NCBI RefSeq assembly: GCF_938017775.1
Contig: NZ_CALIIU010000080.1
Span: forward strand, 1 to 32,626
Origin: an uncultured Campylobacter sp.
GTDB lineage: Bacteria > Campylobacterota > Campylobacteria > Campylobacterales > Campylobacteraceae
Direction: 5' to 3'
Length of the DNA stretch: 32,626 nt
The position numbers were made by a program, and so were the translations under genes. The notes under the pieces are model-generated. The model did no database searches and was not told where the DNA came from. It saw only the letters and a list, made by a program, of their open reading frames with translations. Of this stretch, positions 7,873 through 14,953 are shown piece after piece (position 1 is the first letter of the stretch; each line of letters opens with the position of its first letter).

Positions 7873-8448
7873 TTATTTCGCCACCACTACCATAGCAGCG
7901 CGCAAAACGCGCTGCTTATACATATAGCCTTTTTGATAGACCTGAACTATATCGCCTTTTTTAACGCCTTCGGCTTCAATCATCGAAATAGCGTTATGCA
8001 CGCTAGGATCAAATCCCGCATCCGTCGCTATCGGAACAATACCATATTTTTCAAAAGTCTTTGTAAAAAGGCTTAGACATTGTTTTACGCCAACTTCGAT
8101 TTTATCCGCAAGCTCATTACCTTCCACATCAATTTTGGCGGCCTCCTCAAGCGCGTCGATTATCGGCAGCAGATCCTTCGCAAAGCTCTCGCTAGCGTAA
8201 GCAACAGCGCTATCTTTTTCTTTTTCCAAACGTTTTTTGAGATTTTCAAAATCCGCATTGGCGCGGTAAAATTTATCAGTGATCTCACTCAGCTCGTTTT
8301 GAAGCTTTTGTATCTGCGCATCAGTATCGTCGCATGTCTGCGCCTCTTGCGGCTCGCTCGCCTCTGACGCGCACTGCTCGCAAACCTCTTTTTCTTCACT
8401 ATCGCACGCTGCGTTTTTATCGCCGTGCTCTTTAAATTTATGGCTCAT
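7873..8448 (-). CDS. grpE: GrpE nucleotide-exchange factor for DnaK
   Basis: GrpE releases ADP from DnaK. The 191-residue protein has a variable acidic N-terminus, a long coiled-coil dimer helix (about 45-95, with YRANADFENLKKRLEKEKD) and the C-terminal beta domain that contacts DnaK, ending YMYKQRVLRAAMVVVAK. The start ATG overlaps the hrcA stop by four bases (ATGA) and has AAGGAG within the end of hrcA; dnaK follows 45 bases later. The N-terminal tail holds four Cys (15, 23, 26, 39) including one CxxC, which is unusual for GrpE. Confidence 0.96.
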   Translation of the reverse strand: MSHKFKEHGDKNAACDSEEKEVCEQCASEASEPQEAQTCDDTDAQIQKLQNELSEITDKFYRANADFENLKKRLEKEKDSAVAYASESFAKDLLPIIDALEEAAKIDVEGNELADKIEVGVKQCLSLFTKTFEKYGIVPIATDAGFDPSVHNAISMIEAEGVKKGDIVQVYQKGYMYKQRVLRAAMVVVAK

Positions 8449-9233
8449 GCTACTCCTTTAGCGTAGTTAAAAAATTTCTCGTAATTCTCGTAAACGCTGC
8501 CTGCGCAGATCATCGTAGCGTCCTCGCCTTCGAATTTTACGGGGCGTTTGATCCCCATAAATCCGTGCTCGAAGTAGGGCGCGAAGATCAAATTTTTCGT
8601 AAAATTTACGGCGATCGAGGGGTTGAGTAAAATTTTAAACCGCTCGTCTTTGAAAATTTTATACGCCACGACCTCGTTACAAAGAAATTCGATTTTAGAA
8701 TTTTTTAGCTCCCTGATCTTGGTGCTAAGCTCGCGCAGACCGACCTGCATCGAAGCTAGCTCCAAATCTCCGAGTGAAATTCCTATTAAATTTGATAGGA
8801 ATTTAAAAACTCTAAAATCGTATTTTAAGATAATCTCATCCGTTCTAAATGTAAGGATTATGAAGCGATTATCGTGATTGATGACTTCGCTTAGGGCTTC
8901 GTTTTCGGCGTTGAAAATCATACAGTAAATTTCAAAATCCTCAAGCACCGCTTCTAGCTCGCGAGCATCGTCTATTTTTAACTCATCGTCGAAGCTAAGT
9001 CTAGTGCGCCAGTAATCCTGCATCGTCGCAACTGTGGGGATTCTACCACCACTTACATGAAGCTGCGTCAAAGCCCCCTCGTCGCTTAAGCGCTTAAAAT
9101 AAATTCGAATGCTAGACGCTGACATCGCTACGCCCATACGCTCACCCAGCTCGGAAGATCCGATCGGGGTGTTGCTATCGAGATAGGCGGAAATGATGGA
9201 TTCTAGGATCATATCGCGTTTATTCGTTTTCAC
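8445..9233 (-). CDS. hrcA: HrcA heat-shock repressor
   Basis: HrcA binds CIRCE operators and represses hrcA-grpE-dnaK type operons; its folding depends on chaperonin. The N-terminal winged-helix domain includes KRDMILESIISAYLDSN, PIGSSELGERMGVAMSASS and IRIYFKRLSDEGAL, followed by the HVSGGRIPT turn typical of the family. From the GTG at 9233 the protein has 262 residues, a usual length for Campylobacter HrcA. The frame is open further upstream to 9326, but the promoter and the CIRCE element lie inside that extension, so the longer start cannot be right. GAAAGAG at a suitable distance serves as ribosome site. The operon is probably autoregulated. Confidence 0.9.
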   Translation of the reverse strand: MKTNKRDMILESIISAYLDSNTPIGSSELGERMGVAMSASSIRIYFKRLSDEGALTQLHVSGGRIPTVATMQDYWRTRLSFDDELKIDDARELEAVLEDFEIYCMIFNAENEALSEVINHDNRFIILTFRTDEIILKYDFRVFKFLSNLIGISLGDLELASMQVGLRELSTKIRELKNSKIEFLCNEVVAYKIFKDERFKILLNPSIAVNFTKNLIFAPYFEHGFMGIKRPVKFEGEDATMICAGSVYENYEKFFNYAKGVA

Positions 9234-9235
9234 TT

Positions 9236-9262
9236 TTAGCACTCTTTCGGTAAGATTGCCAG
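9236..9262 (-). promoter_or_regulatory. Degenerate CIRCE operator of the hrcA operon
   Basis: One half-site is perfect, TTAGCACTC (9236-9244). After 9 bases the other arm is GATTGCCAG (9254-9262), matching 6 of the 9 bases of GAGTGCTAA. The 9-N9-9 spacing is exact. It sits directly downstream of the -10 box, over the expected transcription start, where bound HrcA would block RNA polymerase. Confidence 0.75.
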
Positions 9263-9263
9263 T

Positions 9264-9293
9264 ATTATACAACATTGAGTGGTAGGATGTCAA
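9264..9293 (-). promoter_or_regulatory. Consensus sigma-70 promoter of hrcA-grpE-dnaK
   Basis: On the minus strand TTGACA (9293-9288) and TATAAT (9269-9264) are separated by 18 bases. Both hexamers are perfect, which is uncommon in Campylobacter, where -35 boxes are usually unrecognisable. The start would fall near 9257, giving a leader of about 24 bases before GTG 9233. Confidence 0.85.
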
Positions 9294-9375
9294 GGTTTTT
9301 ATATAAATTTTATAAAATTTTAGCAATCAAGTCCTGAGTTTGCTAAATTTTAACTATGATTTTTGAGGTGAGCGT

Positions 9376-9435
9376 AATTCTTGGAATTCTTGGAATTCTT
9401 GGAATTCTTGGAATTCTTGGAATTCTTGGAATTTA
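9376..9435 (+). repeat. Six perfect 9-bp tandem repeats (AATTCTTGG)
   Basis: Six identical AATTCTTGG units run from 9376 to 9429, followed by a partial unit AATTTA. Each unit contains GAATTC. Perfect identity indicates recent slippage. The unit length is a multiple of three, and an ORF from ATG 9356 to TAG 9511 reads through it as six Ile-Leu-Gly triplets (51 residues, no ribosome site visible). Confidence 0.95.
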
Positions 9436-9772
9436 TCGCGGTGCCATCGCGGTAAATTTTTATCGTGCTTTTCGTATCTTTAAACACAAATTTTACCGCC
9501 AGCCGGCTTAGGGCTTCTCTGTATACGCTAGATTAAATTCTATTTTGCAAAAATAGCGAATTGACAGTGTAGCCGCAAATTTCGTGCTTACTAGCAAAAA
9601 TTTTGTCATTTGCTGTAAATATAGAGCTAAATACCAAAAAAACGCAAAATTCCCGCCGAAATGGCGCGTAAGTTAGACGAAAGTGCTAGGCAAGTAAGCG
9701 GCGCAAGAACTCGCAAAGCTCAAAATTTCACTCGCTGGCGCAAATTTAAATATACTTTAACGAATAGAAGTG

Positions 9773-9778
9773 TAAAAT
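9773..9778 (+). promoter_or_regulatory. Candidate -10 box of atpB
   Basis: TAAAAT lies 31 bases before the atpB ATG, with AAGGG as ribosome site (9800-9804). The upstream sequence is AT-rich without a clear -35 box. Confidence 0.45.
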
Positions 9779-9809
9779 ACGCCTCAAATTTCAACGATCA
9801 AGGGTTTTT

Positions 9810-10490
9810 ATGCTAAAAGACATCTTCCTTTTCGGCGGTTTAATTTCTTACGACCACACTTTTATCTACCTTTTTTACTTCTTTTTGGTCGTCGCTATCA
9901 TCGTAGCCGTCGCGCTTTGCTCCACTCGCTCGCTTCAGCTTGTGCCACATGGCATGCAAAACATCGCCGAAGCCTACCTAAGCGGCGTGCTAACGATCGG
10001 TAAGGACGCGATGGGTAGCGAGGAACAAGCCAAAAAATATCTTCCGCTAATCGCAACATTGGGATTTGTGATATTTTTTAGTAACGTTATCGGCTTGGTG
10101 CCGGGCTTTGAGTCGCCGAGCGCGAGTTTAAATTTAACCCTTTCGCTTACGCTTTGCGTTTGGTTGTATTACCATTTTGAGGGCGTTCGCGAGCACGGCG
10201 TGATCAACTATCTAAAGCACTTTATGGGGCCGGTGAAAATCCTAGCTCCGTTTATGTTCGTCATAGAGATCGTCTCGCATTTTTCGCGCGTCGTATCGCT
10301 TTCGTTCCGACTTTTTGGAAACATCAAAGGCGACGATACCTTCCTGCTCGTTATGCTTACTCTCGCTCCTGCGCTAATACCGATGGTACCGTTTGCGCTG
10401 CTTACTTTTATGGCGATTTTACAGACTTTTATTTTCATGGTTTTAAGCTACGTTTATCTAGCGGGTGCCGTGATCGTCGATGAGCATTAA
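9810..10490 (+). CDS. atpB: ATP synthase F0 subunit a
   Basis: This 226-residue integral membrane protein forms the proton half-channels against the c-ring of F1F0 ATP synthase. The key helix is VSLSFRLFGNIKGDD, whose Arg is the essential arginine of subunit a, followed by FALLTFMAILQTFIFMVLSYVYLAGAV. Five or six hydrophobic helices are visible. As in other Campylobacter, atpB stands apart from the other ATP synthase genes. The next gene overlaps it by 11 bases, which points to coupled translation. Confidence 0.96.
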   Translation: MLKDIFLFGGLISYDHTFIYLFYFFLVVAIIVAVALCSTRSLQLVPHGMQNIAEAYLSGVLTIGKDAMGSEEQAKKYLPLIATLGFVIFFSNVIGLVPGFESPSASLNLTLSLTLCVWLYYHFEGVREHGVINYLKHFMGPVKILAPFMFVIEIVSHFSRVVSLSFRLFGNIKGDDTFLLVMLTLAPALIPMVPFALLTFMAILQTFIFMVLSYVYLAGAVIVDEH

Positions 10491-10704
10491 TTTTAAGCGA
10501 AATTTCTTATACTTCCTCGTAGGTGCGTCGTTCGGATTGATTTTCGTCGGCGCATTCGTCTTTTTTGCCTATCCGTCATTTTATTTTTTGGGGTTAAAAT
10601 TCCTCTTCATCTGCACCGCTCCAGGCGTGATATGCGTCATCATCACCTGCCTGATGGTCGATGTTTTCGACCTTAAAGAAAAGCTCCTTAGCGGCGGCGA
10701 GTAG
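10480..10704 (+). CDS. Small two-helix membrane protein downstream of atpB
   Basis: This 74-residue protein has two hydrophobic helices (about 8-30 and 36-60) and a charged C-terminal tail, DVFDLKEKLLSGGE. It overlaps the end of atpB by 11 bases, with no strong ribosome site of its own, so it is probably translated by coupling. A small integral membrane protein after atpB is also found in C. jejuni. Its role is unknown; the position suggests a link with the F0 sector, but this is inference only. Confidence 0.8.
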   Translation: MSINFKRNFLYFLVGASFGLIFVGAFVFFAYPSFYFLGLKFLFICTAPGVICVIITCLMVDVFDLKEKLLSGGE

Positions 10705-10778
10705 AATCTATCAGATTAAATTTTAAAATTTAGCCTCTGCCGCGCGCCGCTACAAGCGAGTATTAAAGCAAAAAATTG

Positions 10779-10784
10779 TAAAAT
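10779..10784 (+). promoter_or_regulatory. Candidate -10 box of gatB
   Basis: TAAAAT preceded by TG lies 33 bases before the gatB ATG at 10818, with AAAAGG as ribosome site (10804-10809). Confidence 0.4.
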
Positions 10785-10817
10785 TACGCGAAATTTTTAT
10801 TCTAAAAGGTTAAGTTT

Positions 10818-12239
10818 ATGTTTGAAACCGTGATCGGCCTGGAGGTACACTGCCAGCTAAATACCAAAACTAAAATTTTCTGCTCCTGCCCCACGAGCTT
10901 CGGCGACGAGGCGAATTCGCACGTCTGCCCGACCTGCTTGGCGCTTCCGGGCGCTCTTCCCGTGCTAAACGAGGAAGCAGTTAAAAAAGCTATCAGCTTC
11001 GGCACCGCCGTCAATGCGACGATCAATCGTAAGTCGGTATTCGACCGCAAAAACTACTTCTATCCCGACCTTCCCAAGGCATATCAAATTTCGCAGTGGA
11101 CGATCCCGATCGTCGAGCACGGCGAGCTTTTCATAGCCGCGGACGGACAGAGCAAGCGCATCGGCATTACGCGCGCGCACCTAGAGGAGGATGCTGGCAA
11201 AAATAACCACGAAAGCTCGCGCAGCCTAGTCGATCTAAATCGCGCCGGCACGCCGCTTTTGGAGATCGTAAGCGAGCCTGATATGCGCTCTGCGGACGAG
11301 GCGGTCGCGTATCTAAAAAAACTCCACAGCATTTTGCGCTTTTTAAATATTAGCGACGCGAACATGCAAGAAGGCTCGTTTCGCTGCGACGTAAATGTCA
11401 GTATCCGCCCGCAAGGCGAGCAAAAGCTCTATACGCGCGTGGAGATTAAAAATTTAAACTCCTTTAAATTTATCCAAAAGGCGATCGAGTTTGAGATCGA
11501 GCGTCAGATCGAAGCGTGGCAGGAGGGCAAATATGAGCAAGAGGTCGTGCAAGAAACCCGCCTTTTTGATACCGCTAAGCTTATCACCAAGCCGATGCGC
11601 AGCAAAGAAGACAGCGCCGAGTACCGCTACTTCCCAGACCCCGACCTGCTAACCGTGATCGTGGATGACGAGATGCTAGCTGCTGCGCAGCAGATCCCCG
11701 AGCTACCCGATCAGAAAAAGGCACGCTACGTCCGCGAGCTGGGCGTTAAAGAAAAGGACGCTGAGATTATAATCTCGACCTACGAAAACGCGCGATTTTT
11801 CGAGGATCTGATCGCAGCGGGGCACGAGCCCAAACTCTGCGTGAGCTGGCTTACGGTCGAGCTTGCGGGCAGGCTCAAAAACGGCGTTACGATCGAGGAT
11901 TCGCCCGTAGGTAGCGCGAAGATGAGCGAGCTTTTAAGCGCGATCGAAGGCGGCGCAGTGTCTCAAAAGGCCGCCAAAGAGGTGCTTGATTATCTAATGG
12001 AGCACGACGAGGCCGTAAACTCGGTCATCGATAAGCTGGGCTTGAGGCAAGTAAGCGATGACGGCGCGATTTTGGAGATCATAGCGCGCGTGATGAGCGA
12101 AAACGAGGAGAAGGTTGCGGACTACCGCGGCGGCAAGGACAAACTATTCGGCTTCTTCGTAGGTCAAGTGATGAAAGAGGGCAAGGGCGCGTTTAATCCT
12201 GCAAAGGTGAACGAGCTTTTAAAACAGAAGCTGGGCTGA
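10818..12239 (+). CDS. gatB: Aspartyl/glutamyl-tRNA amidotransferase subunit B
   Basis: GatB is the tRNA-binding kinase subunit of GatCAB, which turns Glu-tRNA(Gln) and Asp-tRNA(Asn) into Gln- and Asn-tRNA. It has 473 residues, normal for the family. It opens with FETVIGLEVHCQLNTKTKIF; C22, C24, C37 and C40 form the zinc site; DLNRAGTPLLEIVSEPD is the family signature. The C-terminal YqeY-like tail domain ends FVGQVMKEGKGAFNPAKVNE. Campylobacter relies on GatCAB for Gln-tRNA and/or Asn-tRNA formation. Its other subunits are not in this window. Confidence 0.97.
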   Translation: MFETVIGLEVHCQLNTKTKIFCSCPTSFGDEANSHVCPTCLALPGALPVLNEEAVKKAISFGTAVNATINRKSVFDRKNYFYPDLPKAYQISQWTIPIVEHGELFIAADGQSKRIGITRAHLEEDAGKNNHESSRSLVDLNRAGTPLLEIVSEPDMRSADEAVAYLKKLHSILRFLNISDANMQEGSFRCDVNVSIRPQGEQKLYTRVEIKNLNSFKFIQKAIEFEIERQIEAWQEGKYEQEVVQETRLFDTAKLITKPMRSKEDSAEYRYFPDPDLLTVIVDDEMLAAAQQIPELPDQKKARYVRELGVKEKDAEIIISTYENARFFEDLIAAGHEPKLCVSWLTVELAGRLKNGVTIEDSPVGSAKMSELLSAIEGGAVSQKAAKEVLDYLMEHDEAVNSVIDKLGLRQVSDDGAILEIIARVMSENEEKVADYRGGKDKLFGFFVGQVMKEGKGAFNPAKVNELLKQKLG

Positions 12240-12253
12240 TTTCGCAGCTTCTG
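12225..12253 (+). terminator. Hairpin at the gatB stop codon
   Basis: CAGAAGCTG (12225-12233) and CAGCTTCTG (12245-12253) make a perfect 9-bp stem with an 11-base loop that contains the TGA stop. No T-run follows, so termination strength is doubtful. Confidence 0.45.
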
Positions 12254-13226
12254 CGGCAGCAAACGGCGAATTAAATGCGGCGTGGCGTATGCGATAGATA
12301 AAGCCTCTGGGATAAAATTTTAAATCCGCCCGTAGCGTTTTGCTTCGAGCTAAAGCTTTCAGGCGCCAATGACGAGGGCTTTTGTGTGTTATAATTTCAT
12401 TCGGCGCGATCTCGGCGGCTACCCGCTCTGTCTCGCGCACGTTTTGTTCTTTCTAGCTCGTTCTTTCTCGTACGGGTCGTTTGCGCGAGTGTCGGTCTGC
12501 GACGGAGGGGTTTAAGAAGCGCGTCCTAGGAATTTTACTCACAGCTACCGTCAAAGCGCGGCAAAGCTTGTAGGGAATGCGTAAAATTGCCCTGCTTGCG
12601 AGAGCGAGAACGGAAGCTCGGGGTGCGCGGATAGGATCGAATACGCAGGGTTAAATTTGAGTGGCAAGCCAATGTGTAGGCTAAATTTAATCAATCGCTG
12701 CGTCGGATACGCGTGCCTCAAACCTTGCGCCAAACGATAACGTGGCGAGCGACCGCAGATCATATAGGTCCAAAGCACGCCTTGATAGATTTAAGTGGGT
12801 TTAAAAGCGCGATTTGCGATCGGGCGTCTGAGTAAAATTTTTAAAAATTTGATTTGCCGCAGCGATGCGTGAGTGAAATTTAAAACGTATAATGGAGTTT
12901 CAAAATCCTCATTCGTTCACTGCCGCGCTTTTTTGTGAAAGTGTTTTTGACGGAAGAGCAAAACCTTAAAAGTATGAAATTTTAGCGAGGTAAATTTTAA
13001 AAAAGTAAAGTTTTGGCTGAGTAAATTTCAAAAGCGCAAAATTTTAATGAGACGAAATTTTGACGAGATGAAATTTCAAAAAGCGAATTTTAAAGCGTGG
13101 CTTCGGCTAGCATTTGCGCAGGCTCATGTCGGCGCTTTTGGGCTAAATTTTCAAAGAGCGGGAATTTCAAGAGAATGAAATTTGAGAAACCGCAAATTTG
13201 CGAATAAATTTTTAAAAAGGAACATA
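12254..13226. other. Long non-coding gap between gatB and gpsA
   Basis: I find no believable gene in about 970 bases, although gatB and gpsA are close together in C. jejuni. Two perfect TATAAT boxes on the plus strand (12390-12395 and 12888-12893) could drive transcripts of unknown kind. The right third is a 15-16-bp periodic array of AAATTT motifs (listed separately). Minus-strand frames here have no ribosome sites or recognisable protein sequence. Confidence 0.5.
12976..13090. repeat. Intergenic array of AAATTT motifs spaced 15-16 bp
   Basis: AAATTT-type cores start at 12977, 12992, 13007 (AAAGTT), 13023, 13039, 13055, 13071 and 13085 (GAATTT): spacings of 15, 15, 16, 16, 16, 16 and 14. 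The bases between them vary but are often G-rich before the core (GAGA, GCGA). It resembles the coding array in tupC, without the frame constraint. Confidence 0.8.
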
Positions 13227-14117
13227 ATGAAAATCGCGGTTATCGGCGCGGGCAAATGGGGCAGCGCACTTTTTGACGCGCTTAGCGCGAAAAACGAATG
13301 TGTCATCACTTCGCGCACGCCAAGGCAAATTCCGCATTTTGTAAGCGTGAGCGAAGCGCTGGAGTGCGAGGCGCTCGTTTTTGCGCTCGCGGCACAACAA
13401 ACCGCGCAGTGGCTGGATCAAAATTTCACCTACAAAAATCAAAAAATTCTAGTCGCTTCCAAGGGTATCGACGCGGCTAGCGGTAGGTTTTTGAACGAAA
13501 TTTTTGAAGCGTATGTCGCGCGCGGCAATCTTGCTTATCTATCAGGCCCGTCGTTTGCCACCGAAGTCATGCAGAAGTTGCCTTGCGCGCTCGTCGTAAG
13601 CTCGTGTAACGAAAATCTAGCCGAACTTTTCGCAAGCACCTTCCCTGTCTACATCAAGACCTACACGAGTGGCGATATCATCGGTGCAGAGGTGTGTGGC
13701 GCTTATAAAAATGTCATCGCCATCGCTAGCGGTGTTTGCGATGGGCTAGGGCTCGGCAATAACGCTAGAGCGAGCTTGATCGCTCGCGGCATCGTAGAGA
13801 TCGCGCGCTTCGGCAAGTTTTTCGGTGCGCGAGACGAGACCTTTTTGGGCTTAAGTGGCGTGGGCGATCTGTTTTTGACCGCCTCGAGTGCGCTATCGCG
13901 AAACTACCGCGTGGGGTTAGGACTTGCGCGCGGCAAAGGGCTCGAAGAAATTCTGTGCGAGTTGGGCGAGGTCGCCGAGGGTGTGGCTACGACCGAAGCG
14001 GTCGTAAATATCGCGGCAAAGCACAAGATCTACGCTCCGATCGCTACCGAGGTCGCGCAAATTTTGCATGGAAAGGACGTAAGGGCGAGTCTAAAGGATC
14101 TGCTGCGCAAAAAATGA
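13227..14117 (+). CDS. gpsA: NAD(P)-dependent glycerol-3-phosphate dehydrogenase
   Basis: GpsA reduces dihydroxyacetone phosphate to sn-glycerol-3-phosphate for phospholipid synthesis in the cytoplasm. From ATG 13227 it has 296 residues. The Rossmann motif GAGKWG is at 7-12, YLSGPSFATEV around 104-114, the catalytic Lys is K161 in GAYKNV, and GLGLGNNARASLIARG (173-188) is the substrate-binding signature. The frame is open back to 13182, but AAAAAGGAACATA directly before ATG 13227 and the nucleotide-binding motif starting at once fix the shorter start. The protein is slightly shorter than E. coli GpsA, as usual in Campylobacter. Confidence 0.95.
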   Translation: MKIAVIGAGKWGSALFDALSAKNECVITSRTPRQIPHFVSVSEALECEALVFALAAQQTAQWLDQNFTYKNQKILVASKGIDAASGRFLNEIFEAYVARGNLAYLSGPSFATEVMQKLPCALVVSSCNENLAELFASTFPVYIKTYTSGDIIGAEVCGAYKNVIAIASGVCDGLGLGNNARASLIARGIVEIARFGKFFGARDETFLGLSGVGDLFLTASSALSRNYRVGLGLARGKGLEEILCELGEVAEGVATTEAVVNIAAKHKIYAPIATEVAQILHGKDVRASLKDLLRKK

Positions 14118-14329
14118 GCCGTACGATGGAATTCTCTCGCTAAATTTTAGTGGCGGATTCGACTTACATAGGTTTTGATTTAGCCGCTATGCTTGTGGAA
14201 TTTAGTTGCTGGTTTGCGGATTTTAGTCGGTGTTTGTTTGGATCTGTTTACGCGGCTTTGCCTAATAATTTTATGGGCTTGATTTTCGCCTTGCGGTTTC
14301 GCGCGTCTGATACGACGCAAAATCGCAGC

Positions 14330-14403
14330 AAAAGAGCGCTTGTATATGATGTGGCGTAGCGGCTTTAAAAGAGCGCTTGTATATGATGTGGCGTAGCGGC
14401 TTT
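14330..14403 (+). repeat. Perfect 37-bp tandem duplication
   Basis: Bases 14330-14366 are repeated exactly at 14367-14403. Each copy starts AAAAGAGCGC and ends GCGGCTTT. The lack of any mismatch points to a recent slippage or duplication event. Confidence 0.95.
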
Positions 14404-14530
14404 GATTTGAAATTTAGCTTTAAGCTTGAGTGCGAAATTTTAAAATGAGGTCGTAAAATTTTAAAAAGAGGCTAAAATTTTAAAACATTTAAGATGGATC
14501 GCAGGTAGTCTGTAAGTACTACTGCTTCAT

Positions 14531-14586
14531 TCTGCTCTCAGCCGCCGATGGTCGGCAGTGGAGAGTGGAGCAGATTGCTCGTCTGC
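14531..14586 (+). ncRNA. Candidate structured RNA element with mutually exclusive hairpins
   Basis: TCTGCTC (14531-14537) pairs perfectly with GAGCAGA (14568-14574), enclosing a second perfect stem, GCCGA-TGG-TCGGC (14544-14556). The right arm is also the left arm of a competing hairpin, GCAGA-TTGCTCG-TCTGC (14570-14586). A related hairpin lies at 14735-14751. It could be a leader switch for the permease gene 370 bases on, or an independent element. No known riboswitch class is recognised. Confidence 0.35.
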
Positions 14587-14734
14587 AACCGGGTAGGTCA
14601 AAATTTTTGATGTGTCAGGTTTAAAAATTAAAGCGTAGTATTTTTTCTTTATACGAGGCGGAAAGGCATAAATTTTGAAAATATTCAAGACAGATGATGT
14701 GTAGTTTCGATAAATTTTTAGTGCTTGCAAAGGA

Positions 14735-14751
14735 GCGGACTGCTCGTCCGC
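14735..14751 (+). ncRNA. Hairpin related to 14570-14586, with a compensatory base-pair change
   Basis: GCGGA-CTGCTCG-TCCGC has the same 5-bp stem and 7-base loop as 14570-14586. The one stem difference is an A-T pair replaced by G-C, with both sides changed; the loop differs only in its first base. Both copies are preceded by GGA. Confidence 0.35.
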
Positions 14752-14953
14752 GATTGCAGCAAGTTAAATTTTACAGAATATCGGTGTATTATAAATTTTA
14801 ATACAGGAGCCAAGGCGAAGGATCGCAAGATGGATTTAAGGGTTGCGACGTAAAAATTTAGCGAAGATAAGGCATATAGCCTATCAAGCTAAATTTTTAT
14901 TAGCTCCGTTAAAGACGCTCGCGAGGCAAGCCGCAAAGATAAAAGAGGAGAAG

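Larger units (their letters stand above)
9327..9809. other. Intergenic region between hrcA and atpB
   Basis: This divergent gap holds a 9-bp tandem repeat (listed separately), a possible 51-codon ORF through that repeat, several AAATTT tracts and, at the right end, the atpB promoter with TAAAAT at 9773-9778. No other gene is supported. Confidence 0.5.
14118..14953. other. Structured, repeat-bearing gap before the uracil permease gene
   Basis: No gene is supported in 836 bases. The region holds a perfect 37-bp tandem duplication (14330-14403), AAATTTTAAAA tracts near 14435-14485, and a group of hairpins at 14531-14586 and 14735-14751, each listed separately. TATAAA-like sequence around 14787-14800 may contain the permease promoter. 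A 69-codon GTG frame at 14150-14359 lacks a ribosome site. Confidence 0.5.

Noticed and set aside
9233..9326. N-terminal extension of HrcA to an upstream start
   Set aside because: The promoter and CIRCE operator lie inside this stretch, so it cannot be part of the message.
12600..12660. Possible tRNA-like segment with GGATCGAAT in the gatB-gpsA gap
   Set aside because: No acceptor stem, no matching D or anticodon arms; it does not fold as a tRNA. No tRNA or rRNA was found in the window.
12219..12778. Two minus-strand frames of 73 and 75 codons in the gatB-gpsA gap
   Set aside because: No ribosome sites, no recognisable protein pattern, and one overlaps the end of gatB.
14150..14359. 69-codon GTG frame in the gap before the uracil permease gene
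   Set aside because: No ribosome site; it runs into the 37-bp tandem duplication and has no family resemblance.
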